From contig JAKLZA010000212.1 in the NCBI GenBank assembly GCA_030704615.1, positions 1 through 31,922 on the forward strand: a stretch of 31,922 nucleotides of DNA, given 5' to 3'. Within the stretch, counting starts at the first letter, position 1, and each line of letters opens with the position of its first letter. Source of the DNA: Takakia lepidozioides (taxonomy: Eukaryota; Streptophyta; Takakiopsida; Takakiales; Takakiaceae). The notes beneath the pieces were generated by a model. It was not told the origin of the DNA. It searched no databases and saw only the letters and a list, made by a program, of their open reading frames with translations. Both the position numbers and the translations under genes were made by a program. Positions 20,801 to 30,339 of the stretch are shown here, in pieces.

Positions 20801-21340
20801 GAGTCAGGTTGAGGCCGACGCCCTTACCGCCGCAGGATTTCGGATGGTGCAGCGCACTGACGTGCCCAGACAACCATTTCCGCTTCCACAGCCCCCCACC
20901 GACCCTGTGAGAGCAAAGAACAATGGGAACGACAGCTCTAAGCATCCTACACACCGTTGGGGGAAACCGAAGAGGCGGCGACCTCCCTCAAAGTGAACGA
21001 GACAAGGATGGGAATGCACTTCGGATGAATGAACGTACAATCCAGAGCTCGACAGAAGTGCCCCCACCAGGATCGGGCGTGTGGATCAGATGGCCACGGC
21101 GGGCTCAGCTGTTCGCAAGAGGTGTACACCATCACCATTTCAGAATTACCCACCTGCAATTGCACCGACTTCCAGATCATGGCGAAACAAGGGGGCATCA
21201 TACTGCCCTTGCAAGCATTTGTACTACGTGTACTAAAGAGACTCCGTTGTAATTCCACAACTCATCACTTCATACATGCACCAGGGTTGAGCCCCCAGGA
21301 GGTTCACACTCTTCTGAATATGGATCCAGGGGACCAGTGA
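17830..21340 (+). pseudogene. MULE-family transposase with SWIM zinc finger, decayed
   Basis: The N-terminal part (best frame 17954-19141) is Ser/Pro-rich and then has Cys/His-rich zinc-binding sequence (LRCLNPTC, CAHCKEPPTCMSMC, HVGVHCHP), as in WRKY-GCM1-like fingers of MULEs. The frame changes near 19050. The catalytic region follows: FKMSTCGPGSGVDL, VMFDH (Asp at 19290), HVYDYHSKRLMTIAICEM, FMADNAQANW (Asp near 19493) and the MULE CxxH motif CGFHWMQSL. An intron at 19836-19919 (GT-AG, 84 bases, phase 0) joins MRE to ERCLDSDT. More frame changes occur near 20110 and across the Ser-rich linker. The SWIM motif is at about 21140-21235: CNC, then CPCKHLYYV in another frame, then LKRLRC back in the first. 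Catalytic function is certainly lost in this copy; family identity is clear. Confidence 0.8.
19836..19919 (+). other. Intron in the transposase pseudogene
   Basis: GAG/GTAGGC at the donor and TTCTAG/GAG at the acceptor, phase 0, 84 bases, pyrimidine-rich before the acceptor. The flanking protein reads smoothly across the join. Confidence 0.7.
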
Positions 21341-21345
21341 GCTTG

Positions 21346-22091
21346 GCTTGCGGTCCACATACAATGGTACGCCCATCCTTTTCGGATAGTAGAACTGTAC
21401 TGCTGCCAGTACCTCAGACTCTGGCCACACAAAGGTCCGACATATGTCTGCCTACCAGTAACCTGTTTTGATCGAACTAAGATATTACGAATATCGTTCA
21501 CTTGTTTCCACGTGCATGTATTTTTGTATGTTGGAGGGTTCATGTTTTTCTGCTTTCCGAAAACTTGCTCTCCTCATTCGACCTCTGACAAGGAAATGCG
21601 GCGCCGAATTTCCAAGTATCGTCGTAGGTACCCCCAGAGGCGGCCTTCGGCCAACACCAAACCGCTCCGAAAATTCGCACGTGCGAACCCTAATGCGGCC
21701 ACCCTATTTCCCAGTTCAGTTGCAAACCTTTTCCGCCGAATACCCGAAGAAGACAGAATTGTGTGAAGTACTGCAGACTGTATTGGTGCAGACTCCATTG
21801 GTTCAATCGCGGCAAAAGGGTCAGCTTCATTCCAATGTTAAGGCATGTAAAACCGCGGAATACTCTATACAGGCCAGTATGCGACGTCCTTTTGCAGTGG
21901 TATACTGGATTTCCCGTTGCACGGTCACTTATTTCCATGAGCGGATCTATAAAACCATGAGCGGACTTGTTACTGACGACATATCTTCGCCGCATTACAT
22001 GATCTGGAACGTCCAAAACGGCAAGGTCAAATAAAAAAACTATTATTTTAATACTTGTTTAACTGCCGCATTTCCAAATTTGGAGGAGTCC
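21346..22091. other. Right interior of the element, no gene recognised
   Basis: There are several short overlapping frames, none with a recognisable domain. It contains one palindrome copy (21592-21613), a half site at about 22065-22075, and two CATGAGCGG motifs at 21938 and 21957, in the opposite orientation to the terminal cluster. Confidence 0.4.
21592..21613. repeat. Palindrome copy near the right end of the element
   Basis: GGAAATGCGG-CG-CCGAATTTCC: one arm base differs from the consensus. It is an isolated member of the same family as arrays 1 and 2. Confidence 0.75.
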
Positions 22092-22186
22092 GCTCATGAA
22101 ATCCGCGTATCTTAGACTTCGGCTCAACGCTCATGCGGCTCATGCGGCTCATGGCTCATGGCTCATGGTTTCTGCTCATGAAATAG
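22092..22186 (-). repeat. Right inverted end: CATGAGC cluster
   Basis: GCTCATG (reverse of CATGAGC) occurs at 22092, 22129, 22138, 22147, 22154, 22161 and 22174. The terminal GCTCATGAAATAG (22174-22186) is the exact inverse of the left end at 7709-7721. Confidence 0.65.
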
Positions 22187-22571
22187 TAAACCTCATAGGA
22201 TCAGTGACAAGTGGACACATAATAACTTCAGGAAAATGGATGACGGAAGAGGAAACGGAAATTACTTTAAAAATAGACACGTGGAGGTCAGGGCGCGACA
22301 CACAGCCGACAATGAAGTGCAAGGACAGGTGTCAAAAAGAAAGAAGACAAGAACGGTCCGTCAAAAGGGATGAAAGCAGGCCCATTAATGAGTACGGAAA
22401 AAGGGAAACGGAACGAACGGCAAGTACAGAAAAGCCAAATTCTTGTCACATGTGTGATCCTAGTGGACTATCCAACAGGGAAAGTCCACTAAAGAAGAAA
22501 AATCTAAAATCCAGTCACAGCGGATACAGCCAATAGAAAACCAGAGAAAGGATCAAGAAAATGGAGGGAAA
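22187..22571 (+). other. Leader-like region of the LTR element, no gene supported
   Basis: An open frame (about 22243-22536) encodes a highly charged chain with many Glu, Arg and Lys and no recognised domain. It could be leader sequence or part of a decayed gag N terminus. Confidence 0.25.
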
Positions 22572-23437
22572 TTGAGCGCAAGAGGCGGCGTCGTTCTGAG
22601 TAACGGGCGTCTCGACAGGACAAGCCATAAATGCTATAACTTGGAAACTATGGAGGAACTAACAGACTATACGCTCGCAATATTACTTACGCAGTGGCAT
22701 AGACACGAAAGGACAGAGCGGAGCTTTTCTCTTGAGCGATGCTTGCAAGCCCCACAGGCTTACAAGAAATTACCCATAGCTTTCTGGCGACAACCATACG
22801 TTATGCTTTGTGCACTACAGGCATTCCTACAGTTGTTACAGCCAAAACAGTTCGGTGAGTCTAAAATGAAGAGAGTGAGAGGCATGGAGGAAATCAGGGT
22901 GAAGAGCACCACGATTCTGCAGAAAACAAACAATTGCTACCCCACAGGCGATACAGATACTGGAGGAGCTGAGATTGCAAAGATTGCAAAGCCCAGATTG
23001 GACACTACACCATAGACAATACATGTTACAATTTTTGCAGAACTTTGAGCCAAGGACAGGAACAACAACGGTGAAGGAGTTGAATTAATGATTACCCCCT
23101 ATACCTCCAGCAATTGTTTCGATTACCAGCAGGTCAGGTGCATGTGGAGCAACACAGGGCAAGACTGCAATAGAGGACTTATTCCAAGAAGGGAGTTTCT
23201 TTAAAACTCAGGGTTATGCTTGTACCAAGCTGTGTACCCAGGGTTAAAAGAGGTAGGCAGGTATTGAACGTTCTGATTGCCATGAAACAGAACCAACAGT
23301 ATTTGAGCAAATCCTTCACGGAGGAAATACTCAAAGGCCTGAGGGACGAGAGGTACAATGGGCGGACATAATGTACAACGCACTGGTAGAGGAGATATGA
23401 ATAATTACAAGGTACTACCGCAAAGTCTCCTATAATA
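22572..23437 (+). pseudogene. Decayed gag-like N-terminal region
   Basis: Coding-like sequence jumps between frames. One frame (22572-23015) has RCLQAPQAYKKLPIAFW and YVMLCALQAFLQLLQP. A second frame, from about 22940, reads TPQAIQILEELRLQRLQ and HRQYMLQFLQNFEP. A third (about 23095-23247) reads GATQGKTAIEDLFQEGSFF, and a fourth includes QVLNVLIAMKQNQQYLSKSF. The Leu/Gln-rich helical character and the position upstream of the coiled-coil protein suggest a gag-type capsid region broken by several indels. I do not recognise the family, and this is the least certain protein assignment in the element. Confidence 0.4.
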
Positions 23438-26408
23438 GTGTCTGGCCCAATCATTGCTCAAATAATCCTTGATTCTGGCATACTTAATGCGCAAGAAAGA
23501 AAGGAAATGGGAGTGTTTGAGCCAGAAACAACTGCAATGGAAGAGCAAGGCTCTTCACACAGTGAGGGTGGACTAGCAAGGCAACCCGAGACTAAGAGGC
23601 AGAGACGGGGAAAGACTGTAGTGGCGGATCCACTGGCTTCACGGATTCCGCATGATAATGTTTCCCAAGCTCATGGCCAGGAAGGGGCACAGCAGCACAG
23701 AGAAATGCTATTACTGGAAGCAGGACCTTCAGAGAGGGAGGAGGAAGTTACTTCTGCATCACAACCAGCACAGCCACCTGAACGACTTGTCACAAGGTCA
23801 CAAGTTATCCATGCAGCTCAACCAGAAATAATTGATTTGGAAAGTGAAGGGTTAGATATTCCAACCACAGAACAGATAGTGGCAGAAATAGAGGGGGACC
23901 TTCTCTATGAATATTCTGGTCTGGTCAAGGAGACAGAAATCCCAGAGGTGCAACAGTTGCCCAAGGGAAATCCTGAGGTGCACATAATACACACACCTGT
24001 GTCGGAGGTACCACAGGCGGAAGGTCATGACACTGTAGCACCGGTGATAGATGAAGTAGTTCAGGAAGAAAATCCGGTGGGACAATGGCCTGAATGGTTA
24101 GTGAGACATCACACTGTTGAAGATCAGGGAGGAACAGCAGCAACCTCACCATGATGACCCTCAACAGGCAATGCTGATGAGTTCCATAGGCAGGACACTT
24201 AATTTGTTGGGAACTTATGTCAAATCCCATGTTCCAATTACCCAATTGACAGCCTTGAAAGAGGAACTCAGGAAGGAGTTTGAGGCTCGACTTGCCACTG
24301 AGTGTGCAAACAAGGTCAATGAAGAGGTCACTCTCAAGATGAAGCAGGACTTGGGAAATACAGAAATGGCTTTGCAATTGGCCAGGCAACAATTGATTGA
24401 GGCAGGCCTCGCGCAAGACCAGTTGCACGAAGCACATAAGCAACAGCTATACCAAATGCAGGTGCAGCATGAAAGCAAGTTGCAAGAACTGAATGCACTA
24501 CATACGGAGTTGCAGACAGTGCATAACAGGATGGCGATACAATGTGCTACATTTACAACTATGCTTGACCAATCAACAAAAGAAATAAACAGTCAAGCGG
24601 AAAAATGTACGAAGGCAGAAGAAGAGAATGTTGAGCAAATGAAGCTCATTGTCGATATGAAGAATACAATCTGTCGCAATGAAGATACTTTCAAGCAATA
24701 CAGGCAAATAGAAGCTGATCAAGAGAAGCACATCGTGGAGTTGCAACAAACCATCATGGCCAATAGAAATGAAATCGCGGTCACTAACAAGGCTTGGAAG
24801 GAAGCCAATAATCTACTTGCTGCTTATGCGCAATTGGTTGAACCTCAGGCGAAGCGCATGGAGGCTTTACAACAGCAGTTGGAATTGTACAAGCTAAGAG
24901 AGGAGCAAACTCTCAGGGGAACCACAAGCAACTTGGTGGATAACAGCCTTATGCAGGTCTGGTTAGCACAAGGGCCAGTAGAGGGCAAAGCACCACGGAA
25001 GCTCACCCAAAGCGAGATGAATGAGCTCAGGCTGCAGGTGCAGAACATTGCCACAACTACTATAGACAATGTCTATAGTAGGATAGCAGAGTTACAAGAG
25101 GATGTAGACGGACTCCAGACTCAAGTGGAAGAACTCACTTCAAACATCGACCAAAGAGTCTATATCCCTCAGGAACAGCTAATGGCTTCTTATTTACAAG
25201 CCAGAACTTTGGCTTTTCAGTCTTCACAGGAGGTGCAGGAGATGCCAATGATACAAGAGCCAGTACCACCACCACCACAACAAGTCACTGTACCAGTAGC
25301 TGAACCTGTGGTTACTACAAGCACACCACAGCCACCACAGCCGGAGGTATGGGGCAATGCCGCTTTTAACCCACCTAAAACTCCAGCTGCAAGGGAGTAC
25401 AGTAGGGCTATGATTATGCCCTTCAACCAAATTCCCATCATGTTGGATTTGGCTTGGAAAGAATTTAGTCCTCCGCAGTCATTCGCACATTACTACCAAA
25501 TCATGCGTATTGGCTGCCAGTGGCAACTAGGACTAAAGTTCTTCCGAACAATCGACATATTGAAGATCATCACTTTGCACAATACTGGCACGAGGCAGGT
25601 ACCATGTTGAGGGAATTGATTGCTTTCCAGGTTGTACATGGACTCATTTATACCAAGACCAAGGAGATAGCAAGTATTGTCATGGGGTGCGGGTTATACT
25701 ACGCTCTTGTTTTCTGGTACGTTACCACATTGAGCAACAAAAGATGCAAACACGCTTTCAAAGTTATTCCAGTGGAGATCATTGGTATTACCTTCGGTGC
25801 CACCTCATATGTACCTATATGACCCAAAAGTTATGATGCAAAAGGATTCTCAAATTCGCTCATGGTTTCAAGCAGCCTGCAACCATTTGTCAACACAGAA
25901 ATTCGGCATTGATGACATTTTCTATAAGGGACATGTGGCATGGAAGTACTTGCACGCTGCACCAGTAATTGGTACCCCACTCACCTGGACAGACAAGGAG
26001 CTCAGTGTCTACACCAATTTTGCTGTTCAACGGTTACACCATGTTGTAAAATACAAACTTCCAGACATGGTAGGACAGCATTGTATGCCCCAGATGATTA
26101 CACAAAAAGTTCGAAAATTAAAACACCTGAGAGGCGATGAGGATTCTGATACAACTGTTTCTTCACCGAATTCTTTTGACATGGGAGAAGACTATGCAAT
26201 ACAGATGGAAGAGAAGAAGCGACGGGGATCTCCTATGCCGGAAAGATTACCTCGATATCAGCCTCCAGAGGGCCTCACTTATCCAGGTAGTGATCAACCA
26301 TCTCCGTCAACCAAAAACAGACCTCGGGCTCGTACACACAGTCCGCCACGAAACTCTCAACGTCAAGAAGGAGCTCACTCACAAAGGTTTGCTAGTAGAA
26401 ATCAGTAA
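23438..26408 (+). pseudogene. Long coiled-coil retroelement protein (gag-like or extra 3' ORF)
   Basis: Four overlapping frames make up one gene. 23438-24154 is acidic and Pro/Glu-rich, with a basic patch KRQRRGK. 24117-25610 is a coiled coil of over 250 residues (for example TALKEELRKEFEARLATE and TKAEEENVEQMKLIVDM) followed by a Pro/Gln linker (PVPPPPQQ). 25520-25822 reads HHFAQYWHEAGTMLRELIAF, then partly hydrophobic MGCGLYYALVFWYVT. 25782-26408 ends Pro/Arg/Ser-rich (PRARTHSPPRNSQRQ), like a nucleic-acid-binding tail. Frame changes near 24130, 25510 and 25800 are indels or undetected introns. The stop (26406-26408) lies 22 bases before the polypurine tract, so this is the last gene of the LTR element. 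The middle of the coiled coil is duplicated at 1-424. Confidence 0.6.
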
Positions 26409-26430
26409 ACCGTGAGGACACGGCTTTTTG

Positions 26431-26443
26431 AGGGGGGAAGGGG
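26431..26443 (+). other. Polypurine tract
   Basis: AGGGGGGAAGGGG, followed by TAA and then TGTTAG, the likely LTR start. Its position just after the last ORF is where the plus-strand primer of an LTR retroelement is expected. Confidence 0.65.
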
Positions 26444-26446
26444 TAA

Positions 26447-27114
26447 TGTTAGAGGACTGTCGGGGACTTAGACACTTATACGGGATCTGTAGGGTACCCT
26501 TAATTTTTGCACAGACTGAGACCAACAGGAGCCTTAGGGGTGACAGCAGCGCACTGTAGAGGGGGGTTACACAGTCGTCACAGCCCACACAGCCGTCACA
26601 GCCCACACAGCCATCACAGCCCACACAGCCGTCACAGCCGACACAGCCCGGCACAGCCACACAGCCAGTCACAGCCCGACACAGCCAAACACAGTCGCAC
26701 AGCCAGTCACAGCCCGTCACAGTTTCACACAGCCAGTCACAGCTTGACACAGCTGTCACGATCACAGGGAACGAAGAGTAGGACAGGGAACGACTGTGGG
26801 GAACAACACCTGCGAAGGGAACATGTTAGTTCACAGACGACGGTTAGTGAGGGAAACGGTTAGAACCGCGGATACGAAGATAAAAGGAAAACGGGGAATG
26901 AAGGAGGGGGATTTTCACAGCATTCGGAGGAGGACTTCTTGGTGATAGAGGAGAGGGGATCGGGCAGAGATGAAGAACGGAAGTGAAGATAGAGAGATGA
27001 TGAGTAGATGCTTGATATATGCAAGGCTGTAATGATATTGTAGAGTAGATTAGAGTCACAATGGCTTCGGCCTGATACCTGATAAATCATAATCGGATAC
27101 TTTTACGAATCACA
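26447..27114 (+). repeat. Probable 3' LTR
   Basis: It begins TGTTAGAGG directly after the polypurine tract and could end at ...AATCACA (27114), giving TGT...ACA ends and a length of 668 bases. A TATA-like GATAAAAGG is at about 26879-26887. The right boundary is a guess because no 5' LTR is available for comparison. Confidence 0.45.
26575..26765 (+). repeat. Minisatellite within the LTR (18-base CACAGCC units)
   Basis: Four near-perfect 18-base units (CAGCCGTCACAGCCCACA type) are followed by about eight degenerate ones built on CACAGCCAGTCACAGCC. It lies in the upstream part of the LTR candidate. Frames read across it are repeat artefacts. Confidence 0.8.
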
Positions 27115-27412
27115 CTGTGTAGAGAGATCTGAGTGAAGCTGTGGAATGAATGGATGAGTTGATGAAATCCAATAGTAAATCAAACATAAACTGAAAAAAC
27201 AGAAGGGAGATTGGTTGATAATGTGTACAAGAACCACCAAGTACACTGGTCTAAATCAGAGAGGGAAGATACTTATGTCTCGTCGAGACATGGACAAAGA
27301 CCTGACAAGGTCATTGTAAAATTAACGACAAATCGGCCTCATTATCAACCATTCTTCATTCACAAGTCAGCTTTATGACAAATCCCAGACTTCAAAGTCA
27401 ACGAAGTCTCTG

Positions 27413-27426
27413 GGGGGGGGGGGGGG
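27413..27426 (+). repeat. Length-variable poly-G tract (copy 1)
   Basis: About 15 G in copy 1; in copy 2 (near 29448-29461) it is GGG-T-G10; in copy 3 (near 31476-31487) it is about 12 G. It is the most variable site between the otherwise similar copies. Confidence 0.8.
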
Positions 27427-27933
27427 TGGGAAAAATTAGAGACTCGATTACCACTGTTCATTAGAGACTCGTGAGCAGAAACCGTTGTTCAGCATGCTAA
27501 AAAGTGCCATTCATGACATGCCATGTCATTCGGTCTGTATTTTTTGGTCAGCTTACATACCAAGGCATAACCAACCATCCTAATTTATCGTTGGCCCAAA
27601 AAACTAGTATAGTTTGGGTTCTTTGTATCATGGGACATACCAAAGCGACTGAGCAGTAAGTATCCATGTCCAAATAAAGATCCATTGATCACTGTTCATG
27701 GCTGGAAATGTCTGTTTGTCTTAAAGAAGCCATTTATGATCATAGAAGGCTTAAGAACAAAATAAGAGCATTTCTTTACATAAAGAACATCACCAAAGCA
27801 GGGTTACGGACTGATATTTGGCAGCTTATACAACAGGGGGTAATCAGCTGCCCTATTTTGCACATCAAGTCACTTATTGACACCATGTTTTTTGCCCCCT
27901 GATCTGTTTTAGATCTGGGGCTGGTGTGTAATT

Positions 27934-28311
27934 TCAATGACAGGGTAGAGTAATATTCCGAACGTCCTGAACTTTATGTATAGGTAAGAGGTGTGCCAAT
28001 GACTTGGGAACAGTGCAAGTATTATTCCATGCCCCAAGACCAAGTTCTATGTCTGGGGTAGGGAAATCATTACCATAACAGGCTGTAATCAGATTTACAT
28101 GCCATGCAATCATCCATAGGAAACACAAAGAATCTGAATTGCTCATCCCATCAGGCCTGCAGGTTACTTTGGTATTATTTATCCTAAAGCAACTTGAATA
28201 CAATGCCCGAATCATTCTCTTCGCATCTACCAATGTCTTACCGTTTTGGAAAATAGGTAAACATTCAAGGGCATATAACCAAGGACCAGATTTGGCCACA
28301 AAAAGATCCAT
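27934..28311 (-). CDS. Hypothetical ORF of the 2-kb unit, copy 1
   Basis: 125 codons, beginning MDLFVAKSGPWLYALECL. It is identical in its first 110 or so residues to the ORF at 29800-30339, then diverges because of a 4-base indel near 27975. It is rich in Trp, Cys and Leu and has no recognised domain. Conservation between copies reflects recent DNA duplication, not selection, so coding status is doubtful. Confidence 0.2.
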   Translation of the reverse strand: MDLFVAKSGPWLYALECLPIFQNGKTLVDAKRMIRALYSSCFRINNTKVTCRPDGMSNSDSLCFLWMIAWHVNLITACYGNDFPTPDIELGLGAWNNTCTVPKSLAHLLPIHKVQDVRNITLPCH

Positions 28312-29799
28312 CCATATCAGTTTGGCATGGTATCAAGTGTCCTAGAGTAACCGGCTTCTAAAAGAGGCTAAGTTTCCAATGCTTGTACATTCAAGAACAC
28401 TGTCTGGTCATGAAAACAGGTCTGCCCTACATTGTAGCATGTTACCAGATAAATTCTTTAAAGCCATCAGCTTGTCATATCATTGCTCCATTGTCACATC
28501 AGTATGCCATAGGGAACAAGAGATAGTCGCCCTAATGATTGTCATAAAGTAACAATCGGGAAATCTTATATCAAACTTTTAGTGTTTACCCACCCCTTGT
28601 TTTGGGTAAAACATGTGTACAAAACCAAAGGGGGCAGGTATTGGGACTCAGGTGATGAAGTCTGGCAGGGGTTTACCACCTGGTTATATTCAGACAAAAC
28701 ATCTACCAGCAGCATATCATAATTGGGTATTTTTTATGGTGCTATAAAGAGCAAAGCCATAACCAGGAGAAACATAGAAACATTTGAGCCAAAGAAATGG
28801 AACTCATTCTTATCATAAGGTATCTAAATCTGACATAAGGCATCGGCTACGGGGGACCGGCAAACAAGAGTAATGTGCATTGACCGGATCATGTATCAGG
28901 TGTACACGTCTACTCCAGCAAGCTGTCTTACCGAGGCCTAGCTCAAAACTTCAGCATTCATAAGCCCTGTAGATGTTCTATGCTTATCTCAGGTACCTTC
29001 AAGGATGCCTTGCTCTCCATGCCCAATTAGCCAACATATTTTTGCTGGAGAAGATCTTACCTTATGAAGGACTTGCTTGCTCCACACCGTGGTCATGGCG
29101 GGAGAGGAGGCTGATATCTCATGGCTTTGGCCTTCCCATTGCCTTGGGTTCATCACTTCAATCAGGAACATATTTGATAACCTTTTTGTCATGCTCAGAC
29201 CAAGGTGTTAGTAAATCAAACATAAAACTGAAAAACAGAAGGGAGATTGGTTGATAATGTGTACAAGAACCACCAAGTACACTGGTCTAAATCAGAGAGG
29301 GAAGATACTTATGTCTCGTCGAGACATGGACAAAGACCTGACAAGGTCATTGTAAAATTAACGACAAATCGGCCTCATTATCAACCATTCTTCATTCACA
29401 AGTCAGCTTTATGACAAATCCCAGACTTCAAAGTCAACGAAGTCTCTGGGTGGGGGGGGGGTGGGAAAAATTAGAGACTCGATTACCACTGTTCATAGCA
29501 GGAAACCGTTGTTCAGCATGCTAAAAAGTGCCATTCATGACATGCCATGTCATTCGGTCTGTATTTTTTGGTCAGCTTACATACCAAGGCATAACCAACC
29601 ATCCTAATTTATCGTTGGCCCAAAAACTAGTATAGTTTTGGGTTCTTTGTATCATGGGACATACCAAAGCGACTGAGCAGTAAGTATCCATGTCCAAATA
29701 AAGATCCATTGATCACTGTTCATGGCTGGAAATGTCTGTTTGTCTTAAAGAAGCCATTTATGATCATAGAAGGCTTAAGAACAAAATAAGAGCATTTCT

Positions 29800-30339
29800 T
29801 TACATAAAGAACATCACCAAAGCAGGGTTACGGACTGATATTTGGCAGCTTATACAACAGGGGGTAATCAGCTGCCCTATTTTGCACATCAAGTCACTTA
29901 TTGACACCATGTTTTTTGCCCCCTGATCTGTTTTAGATCTGGGGCTGGTGTGTAATTTCAATGACAGGGTAGAGTAATATTCCGAACGTCCTGAACTCCT
30001 TATTTGTATAGGTAAGAGGTGTGCCAATGGCTTGGGAACAGTGCAAGTATTATTCCATGCCCCAAGACCAAGTTCTATGTCTGGGGTAGGGAAATCATTA
30101 CCATAACAGGCTGTAATCAGATTTACATGCCATGCAATCATCCATAGGAAACACAAAGAATCTGAATTGCTCATCCCATCAGGCCTGCAGGTTACTTTGG
30201 TATTATTTATCCTAAAGCAACTTGAATACAATGCCCGAATCATTCTCTTCGCATCTACCAATGTCTTACCGTTTTGGAAAATAGGTAAACATTCAAGGGC
30301 ATATAACCAAGGACCAGATTTGGCCACAAAAAGATCCAT
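29800..30339 (-). CDS. Hypothetical ORF of the 2-kb unit, copy 2
   Basis: 179 codons. It has the same N-terminal part as copy 1 (including KTLVDAKRMIRALYSSCFRI) and a longer C terminus, because 4 extra bases near 30000 keep a different frame open. No family is recognised. It may be a remnant of an element-encoded protein or a chance frame. Confidence 0.25.
   Translation of the reverse strand: MDLFVAKSGPWLYALECLPIFQNGKTLVDAKRMIRALYSSCFRINNTKVTCRPDGMSNSDSLCFLWMIAWHVNLITACYGNDFPTPDIELGLGAWNNTCTVPKPLAHLLPIQIRSSGRSEYYSTLSLKLHTSPRSKTDQGAKNMVSISDLMCKIGQLITPCCISCQISVRNPALVMFFM

Larger units (their letters stand above)
7709..22186. mobile_element. Proposed 14.5-kb MULE-like DNA transposon with ParB-methyltransferase cargo
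   Basis: Both ends carry the same sequence in inverted orientation: CTATTTCATGAGC begins at 7709 and, on the minus strand, at 22186. It is followed on each side by a cluster of CATGAGC heptamers. Between them lie a decayed MULE/SWIM transposase (about 17830-21340), a ParB-methyltransferase gene (10982-15916), two related unknown genes (8164-9855) and two arrays of one palindrome family. The palindrome is absent outside these limits, which independently supports one unit. The perfect terminal match is short (13 bases) and the rest is shuffled heptamers. No target-site duplication is evident in the flanks. MULEs often carry captured genes; 14.5 kb would be large for one. A composite of two nested elements is the main alternative. 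Confidence 0.6.
22187..27114 (+). mobile_element. LTR retroelement, 3' portion, apparently lacking pol
   Basis: This stretch runs from the right end of the 14.5-kb element to the probable end of a 3' LTR. It contains a decayed gag-like region (22572-23450), the coiled-coil protein (23438-26408), a polypurine tract (26431-26443) and an LTR candidate (26447-27114). No protease, reverse transcriptase, RNase H or integrase motif is visible. Either it is a non-autonomous element carrying only a gag-like gene, or pol lay upstream and was removed or displaced; then the coiled-coil gene would be an extra 3' ORF. No 5' LTR or primer-binding site is in view. Confidence 0.55.

Noticed and set aside
7700-22196. 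Target-site duplication flanking the 14.5-kb element
   Set aside because: I compared the flanks at several possible end positions and found no convincing 8-11-base match.
28328-28335. Primer-binding-site-like TGGTATCA after ...GGCA in the 2-kb unit (again at 30356)
   Set aside because: Only eight bases match the initiator-Met tRNA complement, the next bases do not, and no LTR structure fits.
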